Shown: in pieces, positions 1-11,200 of the stretch
Layout of the letters: every line of letters starts with the position of its first letter
How positions within the stretch are numbered: the stretch's first letter is position 1
Source of the DNA: Rhizophlyctis rosea
Taxonomy: Eukaryota > Chytridiomycota > Chytridiomycetes > Rhizophlyctidales > Rhizophlyctidaceae
Reading direction: 5' to 3'
Assembly: GCA_027596075.1 (NCBI GenBank)
Contig: JADGJC010000172.1
Location: 2,918-66,917 of the forward strand
DNA: 64,000 bases
The notes under the pieces: model-generated
What the model was told of the DNA's origin: nothing
The model's input: only the letters and a program-made list of their open reading frames with translations
The model's database searches: none
Translations under genes and position numbers: made by a program

Positions 1-200
1 CCCTTCACCAACCCCCTTCACCTTCCCCCCTCACCGCCCCCTCCCCCCTTCACTACCCCCCTCACCGCCCCCTCTCACCGCCCGCCCTCACCGTCCCCCC
101 TCACCGCCCCCCCTCACCGCCGCCCCCTCACCAGCCCCCTTCACCAGCCCCCTCAACGCCCCCCCGTCACCAACCCCCCTCACCCCCGTTCCCCTTCACC
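1..200. repeat. C-rich minisatellite
   Basis: Degenerate tandem repeat of a 10-13 bp unit close to CCCCCTCACCGC, with variants CCCCTTCACCAA and CCCCGTCACC. The sense strand is almost free of G except in the CCG step. It is not a recognisable telomere repeat. Nothing coding is visible up to about 380. Confidence 0.85.
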
Positions 201-380
201 CATTATCACAGGCCTCCTTGCATTCCACACGACACCCTCTCCACACGACACCTCTCCTCCTCGCCCCGCTTCCCTCTACCATATGTAACCCTACACACCA
301 CTGAAACACCCGCCGCGAACCCAATCTTGTTTTGTGGACTAGAGTGGTCATCACCTCCTTGATTAGTGGCTGCACACTAC

Positions 381-986
381 TTACGTGGTCCCAAACTCCT
401 TGTCCTCATCCGGATTGTCGTCCTCGTCCTCATTCTCCTCGTCGTCGTCATCTTCATACGTGTCCTCGTCCTCCTCATTGTCACCACCACTCAGTTGCTC
501 CACCTTTGCGTCCATGGAGGTATCAGGCACTTGGTCACCAGACTTGACCAGCCCCTCCTCCTTCACCTCCTCCTTGACTGTCTTTGTGGGTATGTGGTTC
601 TCCCCATACACCGCTCCATGATCAGTGCTGTCCAAGTTGTCCATCCGGGCCTTCTTGATCCCTGTTCCATTCTCACTGTGTGTCCAAGTGTCCTCCTTCT
701 TCACCGTGACAATCCCGTTTCCGTGTTCCTGTGCAGGTCTCTTTGGCGGCGTTGTTGTGATGGGAGTTTTTTTGTGAGTTGTTCCGAAATGTCGTTCAAG
801 GCCCCCAATTGCGGCCACCCAGTGAAGATCCCACGGACCCACACTGCCAAAGCCGCCAAGAAGATCATCCACCTCGGCCCATGATCCCCTCCCAGCATGC
901 AGGACCCCATTTCGTATGTGGGCCAGGGACGGGGCCGCGATCTGGGAGTTATGGCTGATGAATGGCTTGTCTGACACATGTGACAC
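381..986 (-). CDS. Hypothetical protein with strongly acidic C-terminus (start unresolved)
   Basis: About 200 codons are open on the minus strand and end at TAA. The last 50 residues are almost all D and E (for example DDDDEENEDEDDNPDED), preceded by a lysine-rich stretch with VKEEVKEEG and KKARMDN, which looks like a nuclear protein tail with a possible basic localisation patch. No catalytic domain is visible. The frame has no early ATG, since the open stretch begins at GTG, so the true start probably lies in an upstream exon or is missing. The first third, before the acidic region, has no recognisable family and may include intron sequence. Acidic codons end mostly in G or C as in other genes here, which supports coding. 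Function is unknown; chromatin or chaperone roles are common for such tails but are not shown here. Confidence 0.38.
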   Translation of the reverse strand: MSHVSDKPFISHNSQIAAPSLAHIRNGVLHAGRGSWAEVDDLLGGFGSVGPWDLHWVAAIGGLERHFGTTHKKTPITTTPPKRPAQEHGNGIVTVKKEDTWTHSENGTGIKKARMDNLDSTDHGAVYGENHIPTKTVKEEVKEEGLVKSGDQVPDTSMDAKVEQLSGGDNEEDEDTYEDDDDEENEDEDDNPDEDKEFGTT

Positions 987-1629
987 GTGACCTTTGGGGC
1001 CTGTATGATTCCCATTTCCCTCCTTGAGCCTGTGGGGGGGTGTTGGTGAGGTGGGCTGTTGGTGAGGTGGGCTGTTGGGGGGGTGAGGGGGTGAGGGCCC
1101 TGGGATTTGTCCCCTGCTACCCTAGTGCTACGTCATGCTCATGACTCTCACATTCTTGTGTCTCACACCCTTCCCTTTCCCCCAAAAGAACCTCGCCTGC
1201 TGGAGTCCTTCCCACAAATATACTGCGACTACCCCCCTGATCAATATCGAATAGGTACTCGCCCACCCAATACATACATACATACATACTCGGCACTCCG
1301 CACTCAACTGAAACGGTCATATCCAATAGCTAGGTACTGCAAACTGGGGCTGTCGGTCATTGTCTTTTGGGGGGAGCCCGGGGTTGCATCCTGGTGCCCA
1401 CCTGATTCTTCCGCAGCAGCTCACCTTATCTAGTTCACTAACTGACCCCCGACACTACACTTGCAGACAACACATAGACTGACTCACCTCTTTTGTACTA
1501 CATTTCTCCACTACTGACAAGTTGCTGGCCAGCACCCCCCGCGCACACCTCATCGGAAGCGGGCACACGACGGGGCGGACTTGCCTTACTTCTGTCTCTT
1601 TGCGAATATACTTTAGTGCTTCTTTCACT
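987..1629. other. Intergenic stretch with short repeats
   Basis: Holds a G-rich direct repeat near 1037-1075 (GTTGGTGAGGTGGGCT twice) and a CATA microsatellite at about 1268-1287. The 60 bp before 1630 are rich in T and C, as expected just upstream of a fungal start codon. No gene seen. Confidence 0.6.
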
Positions 1630-4600
1630 ATGCCGCCAAACAAATACAAAACTCTCGTATCCCTCCTCCTCGCTGCAACAACCGCTTTGTCCGCTTCAGC
1701 TTCCCCTTCCACACCCGAAATACTCAACCCCTCACTACCCGCTCAATCCAAAGCTTCCGACCTGCACATTCAGTACTCCCTCCTATCCACAAATCCGTCC
1801 TTGAAACTCTCCCTCTCTGATCCTCATAATGAATTCTCAGCTTTCTATTCCGCTGACTCTCTCAGGCGGTCCGAGGCTGCGTCGGAGACAGAAGGAAATC
1901 CCTTCTACCCGCTCGACAATAACCCCGTCTGCTTTGACTGTCACTTGCAACAGTATCCTTGTCTCAACATGGGTGCTTGCTCAAATATAACCGGGAAGTG
2001 CATTTGTGGTAATGGCTTTGGTGGGGATGATTGTGGGACTCCATGTAGGTGTTTGCGCGTGCGTGGATTTGGGTGGGTGGGGTGGGGTGGCGGGGGAAGG
2101 GGGGTGTGAGTGGGTAGGTGGGCAAGCGAAGCTGGCGAAATTAGTGCGCGAAGCGCACAATATGGCGCGCAGCGCCTATGTGAGCGAAGCGAACGGATGG
2201 GTTGGGTGGGTGGGGTTGGGAGGCCACGCGAAGCGTGGTGGTTGGGAAGGTGTACTGAAGGAACTAAATGGAGGGCGCCAGCAGGGTTTGGTGTGCTAGT
2301 GAGCGAAAGCGAACGGATTGCGAGATGTTTGGCGAGGAAAGAAGCGCGAGCTAAAATGGAGACGACTTTGGCCGAGCATTGCCCGGACTAGTGCACCGCA
2401 GGAAATACCTCAATATCCATGGCGGAAAGGAGGAACAAGGTTGCGAGATGTGAGAATTGAACGTCAACCTCACGCGCAATTTGCACAACAGTGTGCGACT
2501 CTTTGGCGACACCGGACTACCGTCGACCGCGTGCACCAGACGAGCACTCGTGTCCGTGCTCGGGCAATTGGACCGGTATCAACTGTAACAGTATGTGTTT
2601 CGTAACTGGAAATTCATGATTTGAGACCGCGCATGCATCACACTGACACATGTTGGTCTGCCCACTTAGTTTGCGTCTCGGATGAGGCGTGCGGACCGCT
2701 AGTCCCGAATGTGGACCCTTTGAACCCACCAAAATGTTATTCAGCGGTTGCCGCAGTCAAACAGAATTACTTGCAGTGCGATGTTATGAGTGAGTTCCAC
2801 TGCATCTTACATTGGGTGATCACTGCGTTGATTGCTAAGTACGCTGCCCGTCACATACAGACAAAAACATCGTGGACGTACTCGAAGGCAAAAAGCCCGA
2901 AATCACCTACTCTTGCAACGCAACGGCCAAGACCTGCAACTTTCAATTCTGGGCGGACGAGAAGGAGAGCTTCTTCTGCGGATTGGAGGAGTGTAACGTA
3001 AAGGAAGGCATGTACTCAATGTGCCGTAGCGAGTGATCCCGAAAAGAAAACCTTACCCAACCCTCCAGTTCAAACCCGAGAGGCCAACTCGACGCAAATT
3101 GAGTGCGGGAAGATGGCTTGTCGCTGCTATCCGGGTCGATTGCTGTGCGAGAAGGGTGGGCTGGACTTTAGTGATTGGTTTTTGAGTGATGATCCTGTGG
3201 AGGGTGGGCCGAGAGGACCGGCAAAGTTGGAGTGCAAGGAGACCGGACCTAGGGAGAGGACATGTTCTTTCAGCGGTGAGGGATCGTCCAACTCTTGACT
3301 TTGCAACATAGTTCTTCGATCTTGCATTCTGACCTCAACTCTATATGGCACAAAATTGTATCAGAATACTACCTAGACCAAGTCATCAACCAATTCTTCG
3401 GCGACCCAAACATCAAACTCTCCTGCCCCTACGCCGGCGAATGCCTCCACTTCTCCCAAGTCCCGGGCTACGTCCGACCCGACCTGCCCACCCCTTACAC
3501 ACCCCTCCAACTAACCCTCATAGTCCTCGGCGCCATCGCCCTCCTCGGCATAGTCTTCTTCATCATCCGCTGGGCCGCAAAGAAAAGCGACGAAGATCGG
3601 CTAAACCTCGCCTACGCGAACGCGGACGCGCAGTGGGAGCAGGAGGATGAGGAAGGGAGGAGGAGGATGATGATGTCGCATCATGTGCCGAGTGAGATTA
3701 TGTTTAGGGATGTTGGGTATGTTGTTGAAAGGAGGAGGGGGAAGAGGGAGAGGGCGGGGAGGTGGTTTGGCGGTGGGAGGGGGAGGGATGGGGAGGAGGA
3801 GAGGGAGGAGGCGGTGGAGCTGGGGAGGTCGGTGGCGGGGGATGAGGAAAAGTTGGTGGTTTTGGATGGGGTTCATGGGATGGTGAAGAGTGGGGAGGTT
3901 TTGGCTATTATGGGAGGGTCTGGTGAGTTGTGTGTGCGCGTTTGATGCTTTTTTCATTGCCCCATGCTTGGCGTTCCTTCATGGTCATTCCGTCCTGTTG
4001 TACGTATTTCTGATGAATTTCCTCTTCCTCCATACCCTACAGGCGCCGGCAAAACCACCTTCCTAGACATTCTCGCACGCCGCTCCAAAGCCGGCACCGT
4101 CACGGGGGAAATCCTCGTAAACGGCAAATTCATGTCCGATGAGGCCTATCGGTCGATCGTTGGCTTCGTGGACCAGGAGGACACCCTGATGGACACGCTG
4201 ACGGTATATGAAACGATTTTGTACTCTGCTCTTTTGAGGTTGCCTCGGACGATGAGCTATGCGGAGAAGAAGCGGCGGGTGGAGGAGACGATGGTTGAGT
4301 TGGGCATTGAGGGGATTGCGAATAGGAGGGTTGGCAAGGCTGGTATGTTTCTTCATCGTGTATATATTGGCGTAGCTTTCTCGTCAAGGCTCGACTCATT
4401 TGTGCGCACTCTGTAGGAGCGCGTGGCATTAGTGGAGGTGAAAAGCGACGAGTATCCATTGCGTGCGAGCTTGTCACTAGTCCGAGTATATTGTTCTTAG
4501 ACGAGCCAACTTCTGGTAAGATTCACATCTGCTTTCCATGCTTCATTCATGTTCCATACAAATCTGATTTCCCATCCACCCAGGCCTCGACTCCTACAAC

Positions 4601-6643
4601 GCCTACAATGTCATTGAATGCCTGGTGTCGCTTGCACGAACCTACCACCGCACCATCATTTTCACCATCCACCAGCCCAGGTCCAACATCTATGCGCTGT
4701 TTGATCAGCTCGTGCTGCTAGCCAAGGGGAAGATGGTCTACTCAGGGCCGGCGCAGGCGCCAGTGATTGAGCATTTTAGGAGTATGGGCTTTGAGTGTCC
4801 TGTTGGGTTTAATATTGCGGATTATCTTGGTACGTTTGTTGGATTTGCGGGTTGTTGCGGTGGCCTGAGTTAGGGTGGGAACAAAATGCTAACGAAACCG
4901 CACGTGCTTTGCAGTTGATTTGACTATGCACGTCATTAGTGAGGACGAGCAAGCGTCGGCAACATCGCCAGCGAATGGCTCCCACACCAATGGCACATCG
5001 TCCGTAATTAGCGAGGAAGGCGGATCAGAATCCTCCACCGTCATAACGGTCCAGTCCCCGACCAAACGCCCTGGGATGAAGCGTACGCCGAGCATTAGAG
5101 AACAGCAGGAAAACTCGCTGTTCACCCCCAGACCGCATTCCGCCGCCTACCAAAATGGCACAGCCTCCGGTACCCATCTGGAAGTATCAGACGCGACTTC
5201 GCCCTCCGGACTTGTGCGAAAAGGCCGCCGCCTAACAATCCAAGAACACAACCAAATGGTCGACCACCTCCGACTCCTCGTCGACGGCTACGCCATGTCC
5301 GGCGTAGCCGAAGACATTGCCACAGAAATCAACACCGCCCTCGAAACTGCCAACACCATCCCTCCCATCGGCGAAGGCCAACCCATCCTCCCCACCACAT
5401 CCAACGGCCAAATCTCCCAAGCCCCCTCCGCCCACTCCCTCCTCTCCCTCATCTCCCGCCGTCCCGATACTACCACCCGCAACTACGCCCACCACCGCGC
5501 GTCGATCTGGACACAGTTTAAGATTCTTAGTGGGAGGACGTTTAAGAACCTGTATCGGAATCCGGACCTGTTGAGGACGCATTATATTATTGCGGTGTTG
5601 GTTGCGTTGGGGTTGGGAGTTTTGTTTTGGAGGTTGGATAATACGCTTGCGGGGTTCCAGAATCGGATGGGGGTTTTGTTTTTTGTGTGTGCGGTGTTTG
5701 GGTTTGGGTGTTTGAGTTCTATGCAGGTGGGTTGGGGTGGTTTTGGGTGTTGTTGGGTGTTGGTATTGTTTTGGGGTGAGGGTTCGATGGGTTACATTGA
5801 TGGTACTAAAATTTGTCCTCGCCCGTCGGTATAGGTCTTTGCGTCCGAACGATTGATCTTCATGCGCGAGCGGGCTAATGGATACTACAGTCCCATTACA
5901 TATTTCTCTTCCAAGGTCAGACATCTCACCCACAACACACAAAACTACCTCATGAACCGACCTCTTAAATCCACTAACCATCTCACCCCAACACAGGTCC
6001 TCTTCGACCTCCTCCCCCTCCGCGTCGTCCCACCCCTCCTCCTAACAATAATTGCCTACCCAATGATGGGCCTCCGCTCCGAATCCTATTCCTACATCCT
6101 AAACTTCACCCTCGTCCTCGTCCTCTTCAACCTCACCGCGGCATCCTGCTGCCTCGCCATCTCCATAGTCTTCAAAGACGCGTCCATGGCTTCTCTGGTC
6201 GCTATCCTCGTCATGTTGTACGAGATGCTTTTTGGAGGGTTGTTGTTGAATAAGGCGACGATGGGACCGGTTGTGAGGAGCATGAGTGAAGGGAGTTTTT
6301 GGAATTATGCTTGGGAGGCTATGTTGGGGAATGAGGTGAATGGGTTGACGCTTTATGATGAGAGGTTGAAGTTGCCTATTAGGGTGGGTTGTTTTTGCGC
6401 TTCGTTGTTGCTGGTTTTCGTGTTTGTTGTGCTTTGTTTACGATTTCCATCCTAACAATTATTTCTCTTTTTTTTTGCATTTCCTTGTTATCGGTATAGA
6501 TTCCGGGAGCCGTCATCCTGCAAACTTTCGGCTTGGATCCGCAGGGATATTGGAGGGATGTGGAGAGATTGGCGATCATGTTTGGGGCGTTCTTGCTTGT
6601 TGCGTTTTTGTGGTTGCAGTTTTTGGTCAAGGAGAGGCGGTAG
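1630..6643 (+). CDS. ABCG-family half transporter, ADP1-like, with extracellular EGF-like module
   Basis: Thirteen exons join into an open frame of about 1210 codons: 1630-2044, 2492-2590, 2670-2789, 2861-~3025, 3069-3275, 3365-3922, 4043-4342, 4417-4515, 4584-4829, 4915-5726, 5835-5915, 5997-6383, 6500-6643. The end of exon 4 is the least sure. Order: signal peptide (residues 1-22), cysteine-rich EGF-like region ([12 protein letters not shown], then [12 protein letters not shown]), one membrane segment ([19 protein letters not shown]), then the ATP-binding domain with Walker A GGSGAGKTT, signature ISGGEKRR, Walker [11 protein letters not shown] and H-loop TIHQPRS. A long polar linker follows, then a six-helix membrane domain ending VKERR. 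This is the layout of yeast Adp1, a half transporter expected to dimerise; its substrate is unknown. Intron 1 carries a repeat shared with HIS4. It is longer than yeast Adp1, mainly through the N-terminal region and linker. Confidence 0.93.
2045..2491 (+). repeat. Intron 1 of the ABCG gene, containing a repeat element shared with the HIS4 intron
   Basis: The 447-bp intron runs from GTAGGT to ACAACAG and joins phase 1 so that exon 2 begins the conserved TPLCDSL. About 2172-2307 matches 42009-42130 in HIS4 intron 1, including GGGTGGGTGGGGTTGGGAGG followed by CCACGCGAAGCGTG, which is a small hairpin. A second block (AGCTGGCGAAATTAG, about 2128-2143) matches HIS4 42149-42163, but in the opposite order relative to the first block. 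GCGAAGCG recurs several times. These look like related mobile or introner-type sequences. Confidence 0.75.
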
Positions 6644-7043
6644 GAGGATTGAGTTGTAGAAATGATTCGGTAGGGGATGGGGCAATCGGGAATCTCATAG
6701 CGATAAGGGTGTAAGGGTTGCATTATAGCGTGTGGTTTTGTTACTTGTGCCTTGTTCCTAGATAATTTGTTTTGTGTATATATGAGACATACCTGGTTTT
6801 TGTATGAGCGCCAACGTCTGTTTGTGCTATTGCAGTTTACATCGCCAGATGGGAACTTTGACGATGCCTAACATGCATGCTTCAGGATCGTGAACACTTC
6901 AAGGGCCAACACAAATGTTCTGAGACAAGGGAATGTGCATTTTGTATTTTAGGTCACCCAAAGGGTTATGGTCCGATTATTTACAAATATTTACATATAC
7001 ACTACGGTAGTATCGATGTGGGTGCTTTCGATCCCGTCACCGC
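6644..7043. other. Convergent 3' intergenic region
   Basis: Lies between the ABCG stop and the stop of the minus-strand gene at 7044. It is A+T-richer than the flanks and holds 3' untranslated sequence of both genes. No further feature seen. Confidence 0.6.
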
Positions 7044-7505
7044 TCAATACCGACCATATATCCCATGATGCCCCGAATGCCTCCAGTTCTTCATCCCCTT
7101 CTGATACACAGACGGTGTCTTCTCAAACTTCGGCAACTCGCTACCATCCAACACTCCCTCGTCGTAGATATCCTCTCCCCCATCATAATAATCATCCACC
7201 ATATTCCACCTCTTCACCGCCCCTTTGACAGCCTCCTTCACATCTTTCCGGTGAGCATGATGTGTAGCCCGGTCTTCGATCTTCCGGTACTTATGTTCGC
7301 GCGATTCGCGGGTGTAGGACCATCCAAGGTGGAGGGATCGCGAGGCTTTCGCTGAGGCCTTCTCGTGCTCGTGTGCTGTTCGTGGTGATTCAATGCCTGA
7401 TGAAGAGCCTCGGGGGAAGATGGCTTCCGGGTGATTTTTGATGGTTTTGTTGGTTGGTGTCTTGCGACCGGTGTGGATAGAGTGTTTGCGGCCTTCTCTA
7501 CGCAT
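7044..7505 (-). CDS. Small basic hypothetical protein (153 aa)
   Basis: Single exon of 153 codons with an ATG start and TAA stop. The protein is rich in H, K and R in its first two thirds (KASRSLHLGWSYTRESREHK, DRATHHAHRKDVKEAVKGAV) and then has an acidic, tyrosine-rich turn (DDYYDGGEDIYDEG). There is no signal peptide or membrane segment. It resembles no family I can name. Its codons end mainly in G or C, and its length on this strand between two solid genes makes it a likely real gene. It sits convergent to the ABCG transporter and upstream of nothing obvious. A role in nucleic-acid or membrane-surface binding would fit the charge pattern but is a guess. Confidence 0.6.
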   Translation of the reverse strand: MRREGRKHSIHTGRKTPTNKTIKNHPEAIFPRGSSSGIESPRTAHEHEKASAKASRSLHLGWSYTRESREHKYRKIEDRATHHAHRKDVKEAVKGAVKRWNMVDDYYDGGEDIYDEGVLDGSELPKFEKTPSVYQKGMKNWRHSGHHGIYGRY

Positions 7506-8272
7506 GACTGGGGATTTACTGGTGTTGGTGTGTTGGTGAAGGGTGAAAGGAAGAGCGCCTGTGACTGATGAAAGTAACGATGTGCGATGACAATCTTGTC
7601 ACTGACTGCTTAATGCTTGGTTTTGAGTATTGTGGGTAGCAAGTCGCTTCTTTCTCTTTTATACTTATTTTAAGGCATGTGTGTTTGTCAGCAGAAAGGT
7701 GAAGAGCGAAAGGGTCCCAAGCAAATCGTTGGTGGTCAAGTTGGTCAAGTCACGTAACATGAGGCGCGGTCAGTTGTGGCTGTGCCGCTCACAGCATCCA
7801 GGATTGCCCAAGATTCGTAAGCGTGGGAAAGTCCAAGTGCCGGAGAGGAGATATTGGTAAAGCCGTCATGAATGTCCTAGGAGGTTCCTGGTGTTTCTTG
7901 AAATCATGTTTCTTGAAATCAGTCAACGAGTCAAAAGTTGGAAGGGGGCTCATTCATGAAAGAATTGTGTGCCAGGAAATCCAAAGTTATGAAGCATCGC
8001 AAATGACTTGGACTGTTGGACACAGCTATGCACCCACATGAACACATGAACTGAAACATACATTAATATCACACCGTTGCTAAGCAAAAAAATGAGGACA
8101 CAATAAACAACAAGAGATAATCAAAAAAAGAGAAAAAACTATGACTAAATTCAAACTAATCAGGAACAGCTCTACTATATCGCAATAACCACCCATCTAA
8201 ATTCATCCGCACTGCAGAGAAACGAGACCCTCTACTATATACAAAATATCTTTTCACACCATTCCATCCACC
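7506..8272. other. Intergenic stretch, no gene seen
   Basis: Promoter side of the 7044-7505 gene and 3' side of the DOCK gene. 8040-8270 is A-rich with several poly-A runs, as expected for DOCK 3' untranslated sequence. No RNA gene or repeat recognised. Confidence 0.55.
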
Positions 8273-11200
8273 CTACTTCTTCTCAAACAACCTCGAAAAG
8301 CTGCCAAACCTCCCTTTGGAGTCCCTTTCCAAACTCGGCAACCCCTCAAGCTCCAATTCCAACTTCGGCGCCCCACTGACACTGGTCGAAACTCCAACAT
8401 TGCCGCTACCACTCCCACCGCTATTCAGACTATTTACACTCCCACCCCTGCCAAGCGTCCCCTTCAAACTAACTTCACTCCCCCTCCTACCCAAAACACC
8501 CGCCCCCACCTCCTCCGCCAACCCCCTCAAATTCGCAATGCTCGGCGCCCTCCCGACACTCTTCTCCGTCCCAACGGCAGTCCCCGGAACGGGCCCCATT
8601 GCCATAAATCCTGCTGCCGCATAGTAATACGGGCTTGTCGCGGGAGACGTCGGCGTAGGGGCAGCAGGCGACGGCGCCCCACTCGATGATGTAGGCGTAA
8701 ACCCTCCAGCTCCCAAACTGTTACTCCTAGGTAAGCTCGGCACGGGATGGACCGTGTCCGCGGGCGGTAAGTGACTCCATGCACCAATCAACGACTCCCT
8801 CTTCGAGCTGCCGTCACTGGAGCGGTTCGTCATGACCGTGCTACTCCTTCCCAACGTGTTCCTTCCCGATGTGGCAGGAGTGGTCGGACTTTGCGTCGAG
8901 GCCGTGGACGATGAAGCGAAGGAGTAGACCGAAGGCGGTTGTGGTACGATCGATGTGGGAGTTCCACTCCCACTACTTCCCAAAGGAGCGGCTCCCCCAC
9001 TACCGCCGGTAAAGAATGGGAACGGACTTGACTTCCGTGCCGATTGCCGGTCACCGTCCAGATCCGCAACTTTCTTGGCACTCTTGCTTCGAGTTAGTGC
9101 GATGGTTGATGCCGATGGATCGGATGGCATGGAGTAAGACTGGCGTTTCAAACTGGTGGCGTCTACTCGTAAGCCAATGGCGGCAATTTCTTTCGCAAAG
9201 TTTCGGGTAAAAACTATAGTGGAATGGTATCAGTGCCTTATATCCCCAAGGAAATTTCGCGAAAATCAATTAATCACACGAACACTTACGTCCAACCAAT
9301 TCTTCGTGCAGCGGTCTCATCTCCGTCCCAACAACCCTCTCATGAACCACCAAGCATCTATGAATAATCTCAACCTGCTCATCAATTGCCCCCCTCAACA
9401 TTTCCCTCAAGCCCTCCTCCTCCTCGTCCTCCCCATCCCCACTCTCCCATCCCTCCAAAAACGCCCTCCTATACATATTGATCCCTCCATTGACCGGCGC
9501 ATCCACCGCTCCATTCAACGCCATTGTGAAGGGATTGACATTCACGGACGGCGCGTTCGGATTGACAGTCCGCGCTTCCAGGACGTCATTGAACCGCCTC
9601 TCAAACTCGTAGAGCTGACGACTTTTGCTTCGAACTGCCTTGATAGCATTTTCAATGGGACTAATCTCAAACGTAACCGTCTTCACTACCTGGCTACGTC
9701 GGCTGACACAGGGGAAGTGGTCCGCGGTAACAAGGACCGTCGTCTCAGTCCAAAGCTCCAAGAACTCGTTCGCGGGGTCAGGTGACGGTTTTCCATCCGG
9801 TGTTGATTGGACAGAAAGGCGATTGAGCCGAGGATTCGCGTTCGGCTTCCGAATGGGGCGCGAATACGTGAACAGATTGACTTCATTTGACTCGTAATAT
9901 GCCCGCACTCGTTCGTCCAGTCGATCAAGCACCTTCCCCGGTCCGCCCCCAAGATGGAAATCAGGATCAAGATCCGGTTCGATAAGTAGAAGCGGGACAT
10001 CGATAGCGTCCACAGCCTCCGCATCCACTTCTTCGTCACCGCTCTCCCACCAAATCCCACCGAACGGTCCACTCGCCTCTCTATTTACATCCCACCATCG
10101 TGTGTCCACCACCGGTGAGACGGCCGTGATCTGTACCCATTTCCCGTCTTGCTCCGCGTCAACCTTGCCTCCACCCCTCAATAACTGCGCCCCACTATAC
10201 CTTCCCAATACCCGCTCACTGAATGTTCCCAACTTCTCCCACTCCCCTGCTCTATACACAAACTCTCTACCTCTCACACCCACCTCCCATGCATTCCCCA
10301 AAAACACAACGCGGTAATAAGCAACGGGATACCGTTCCGTAACCGCAATCTTCTCCCACATCTCCGCCTCCCGTCTCAATATCCTCGCCAACTCAGTGAA
10401 CTCCCCCCGTCGCATGTATCCTTCCTTCAAAACTCCACACATCTCTACCGCCCTTTCCCATGCCCCACCTCTATCAAACAATTCAACGCATCTCTCCACC
10501 CAAGTCTCCTTCCAAACCCAAGCCTCCTCGTCCGTATCCCTTTCCCTCTCGTTGCCCTCTCCCGCCATTCGAACAGCCAACCCAGCCTCAACCCACATTC
10601 CCCGTCCTTGCCACCCCTCCACGACCTCCCTCGCCATCTTCGCATAAATCTCCCACCGGCCCATACGCTTCAAGACTCTCATCATCCGAACAAGCGCATC
10701 AACCCTTTCATCATCATCAGCATCCTGTCCCCTCTCTCGTTCACTTTGATTTCGAATGCGAACCTTGACAGCGCCTTCCAAGAACTCGTCCAAACGCCTT
10801 ACAAACGCCGTACCTTTCGCTTCAAACTCCCCACCATCCTTGAGTGCAAACCTCCCATGCAAAGCCCTAATCAAAAATTGTGCCCCTTCACCAGCAAACG
10901 CCGCACTCTCTCCATCCTCATCCTCCTCGTCCTGATCAACCCGTCTGGCAACCCACTCCACACACTCGCCCTCAACTCTCTCCACACTACCCACCCGATC
11001 CCATTCCCTTTCCATCATCCCAACAACAGCATCAACTCCAAAATTCCGAACACCCGCATGCCCACTTCCTGTCAGTTCCAAAAACCCGCTAACCATATCG
11101 GGCACACATCCTCCCTGCACCTCTCTTCCAGGCTCACACCCTCCTAGCTCCTCCCAACTTCCTCGCAAGAACGCAACCACACCACTTCGTACGTCTGCCC

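Noticed and set aside
1..200. Telomere repeat
   Set aside because: The unit is CCCCTCACCGC-like and irregular, not the CCCTAA type used by most fungi.
781..885. Plus-strand frame starting MSFKAPNCGHP
   Set aside because: Short, and the minus strand has the better coding signal (acidic tail).
5232..5981. 249-codon minus-strand open frame
   Set aside because: Lies opposite ABCG exons and crosses their introns; no domain.
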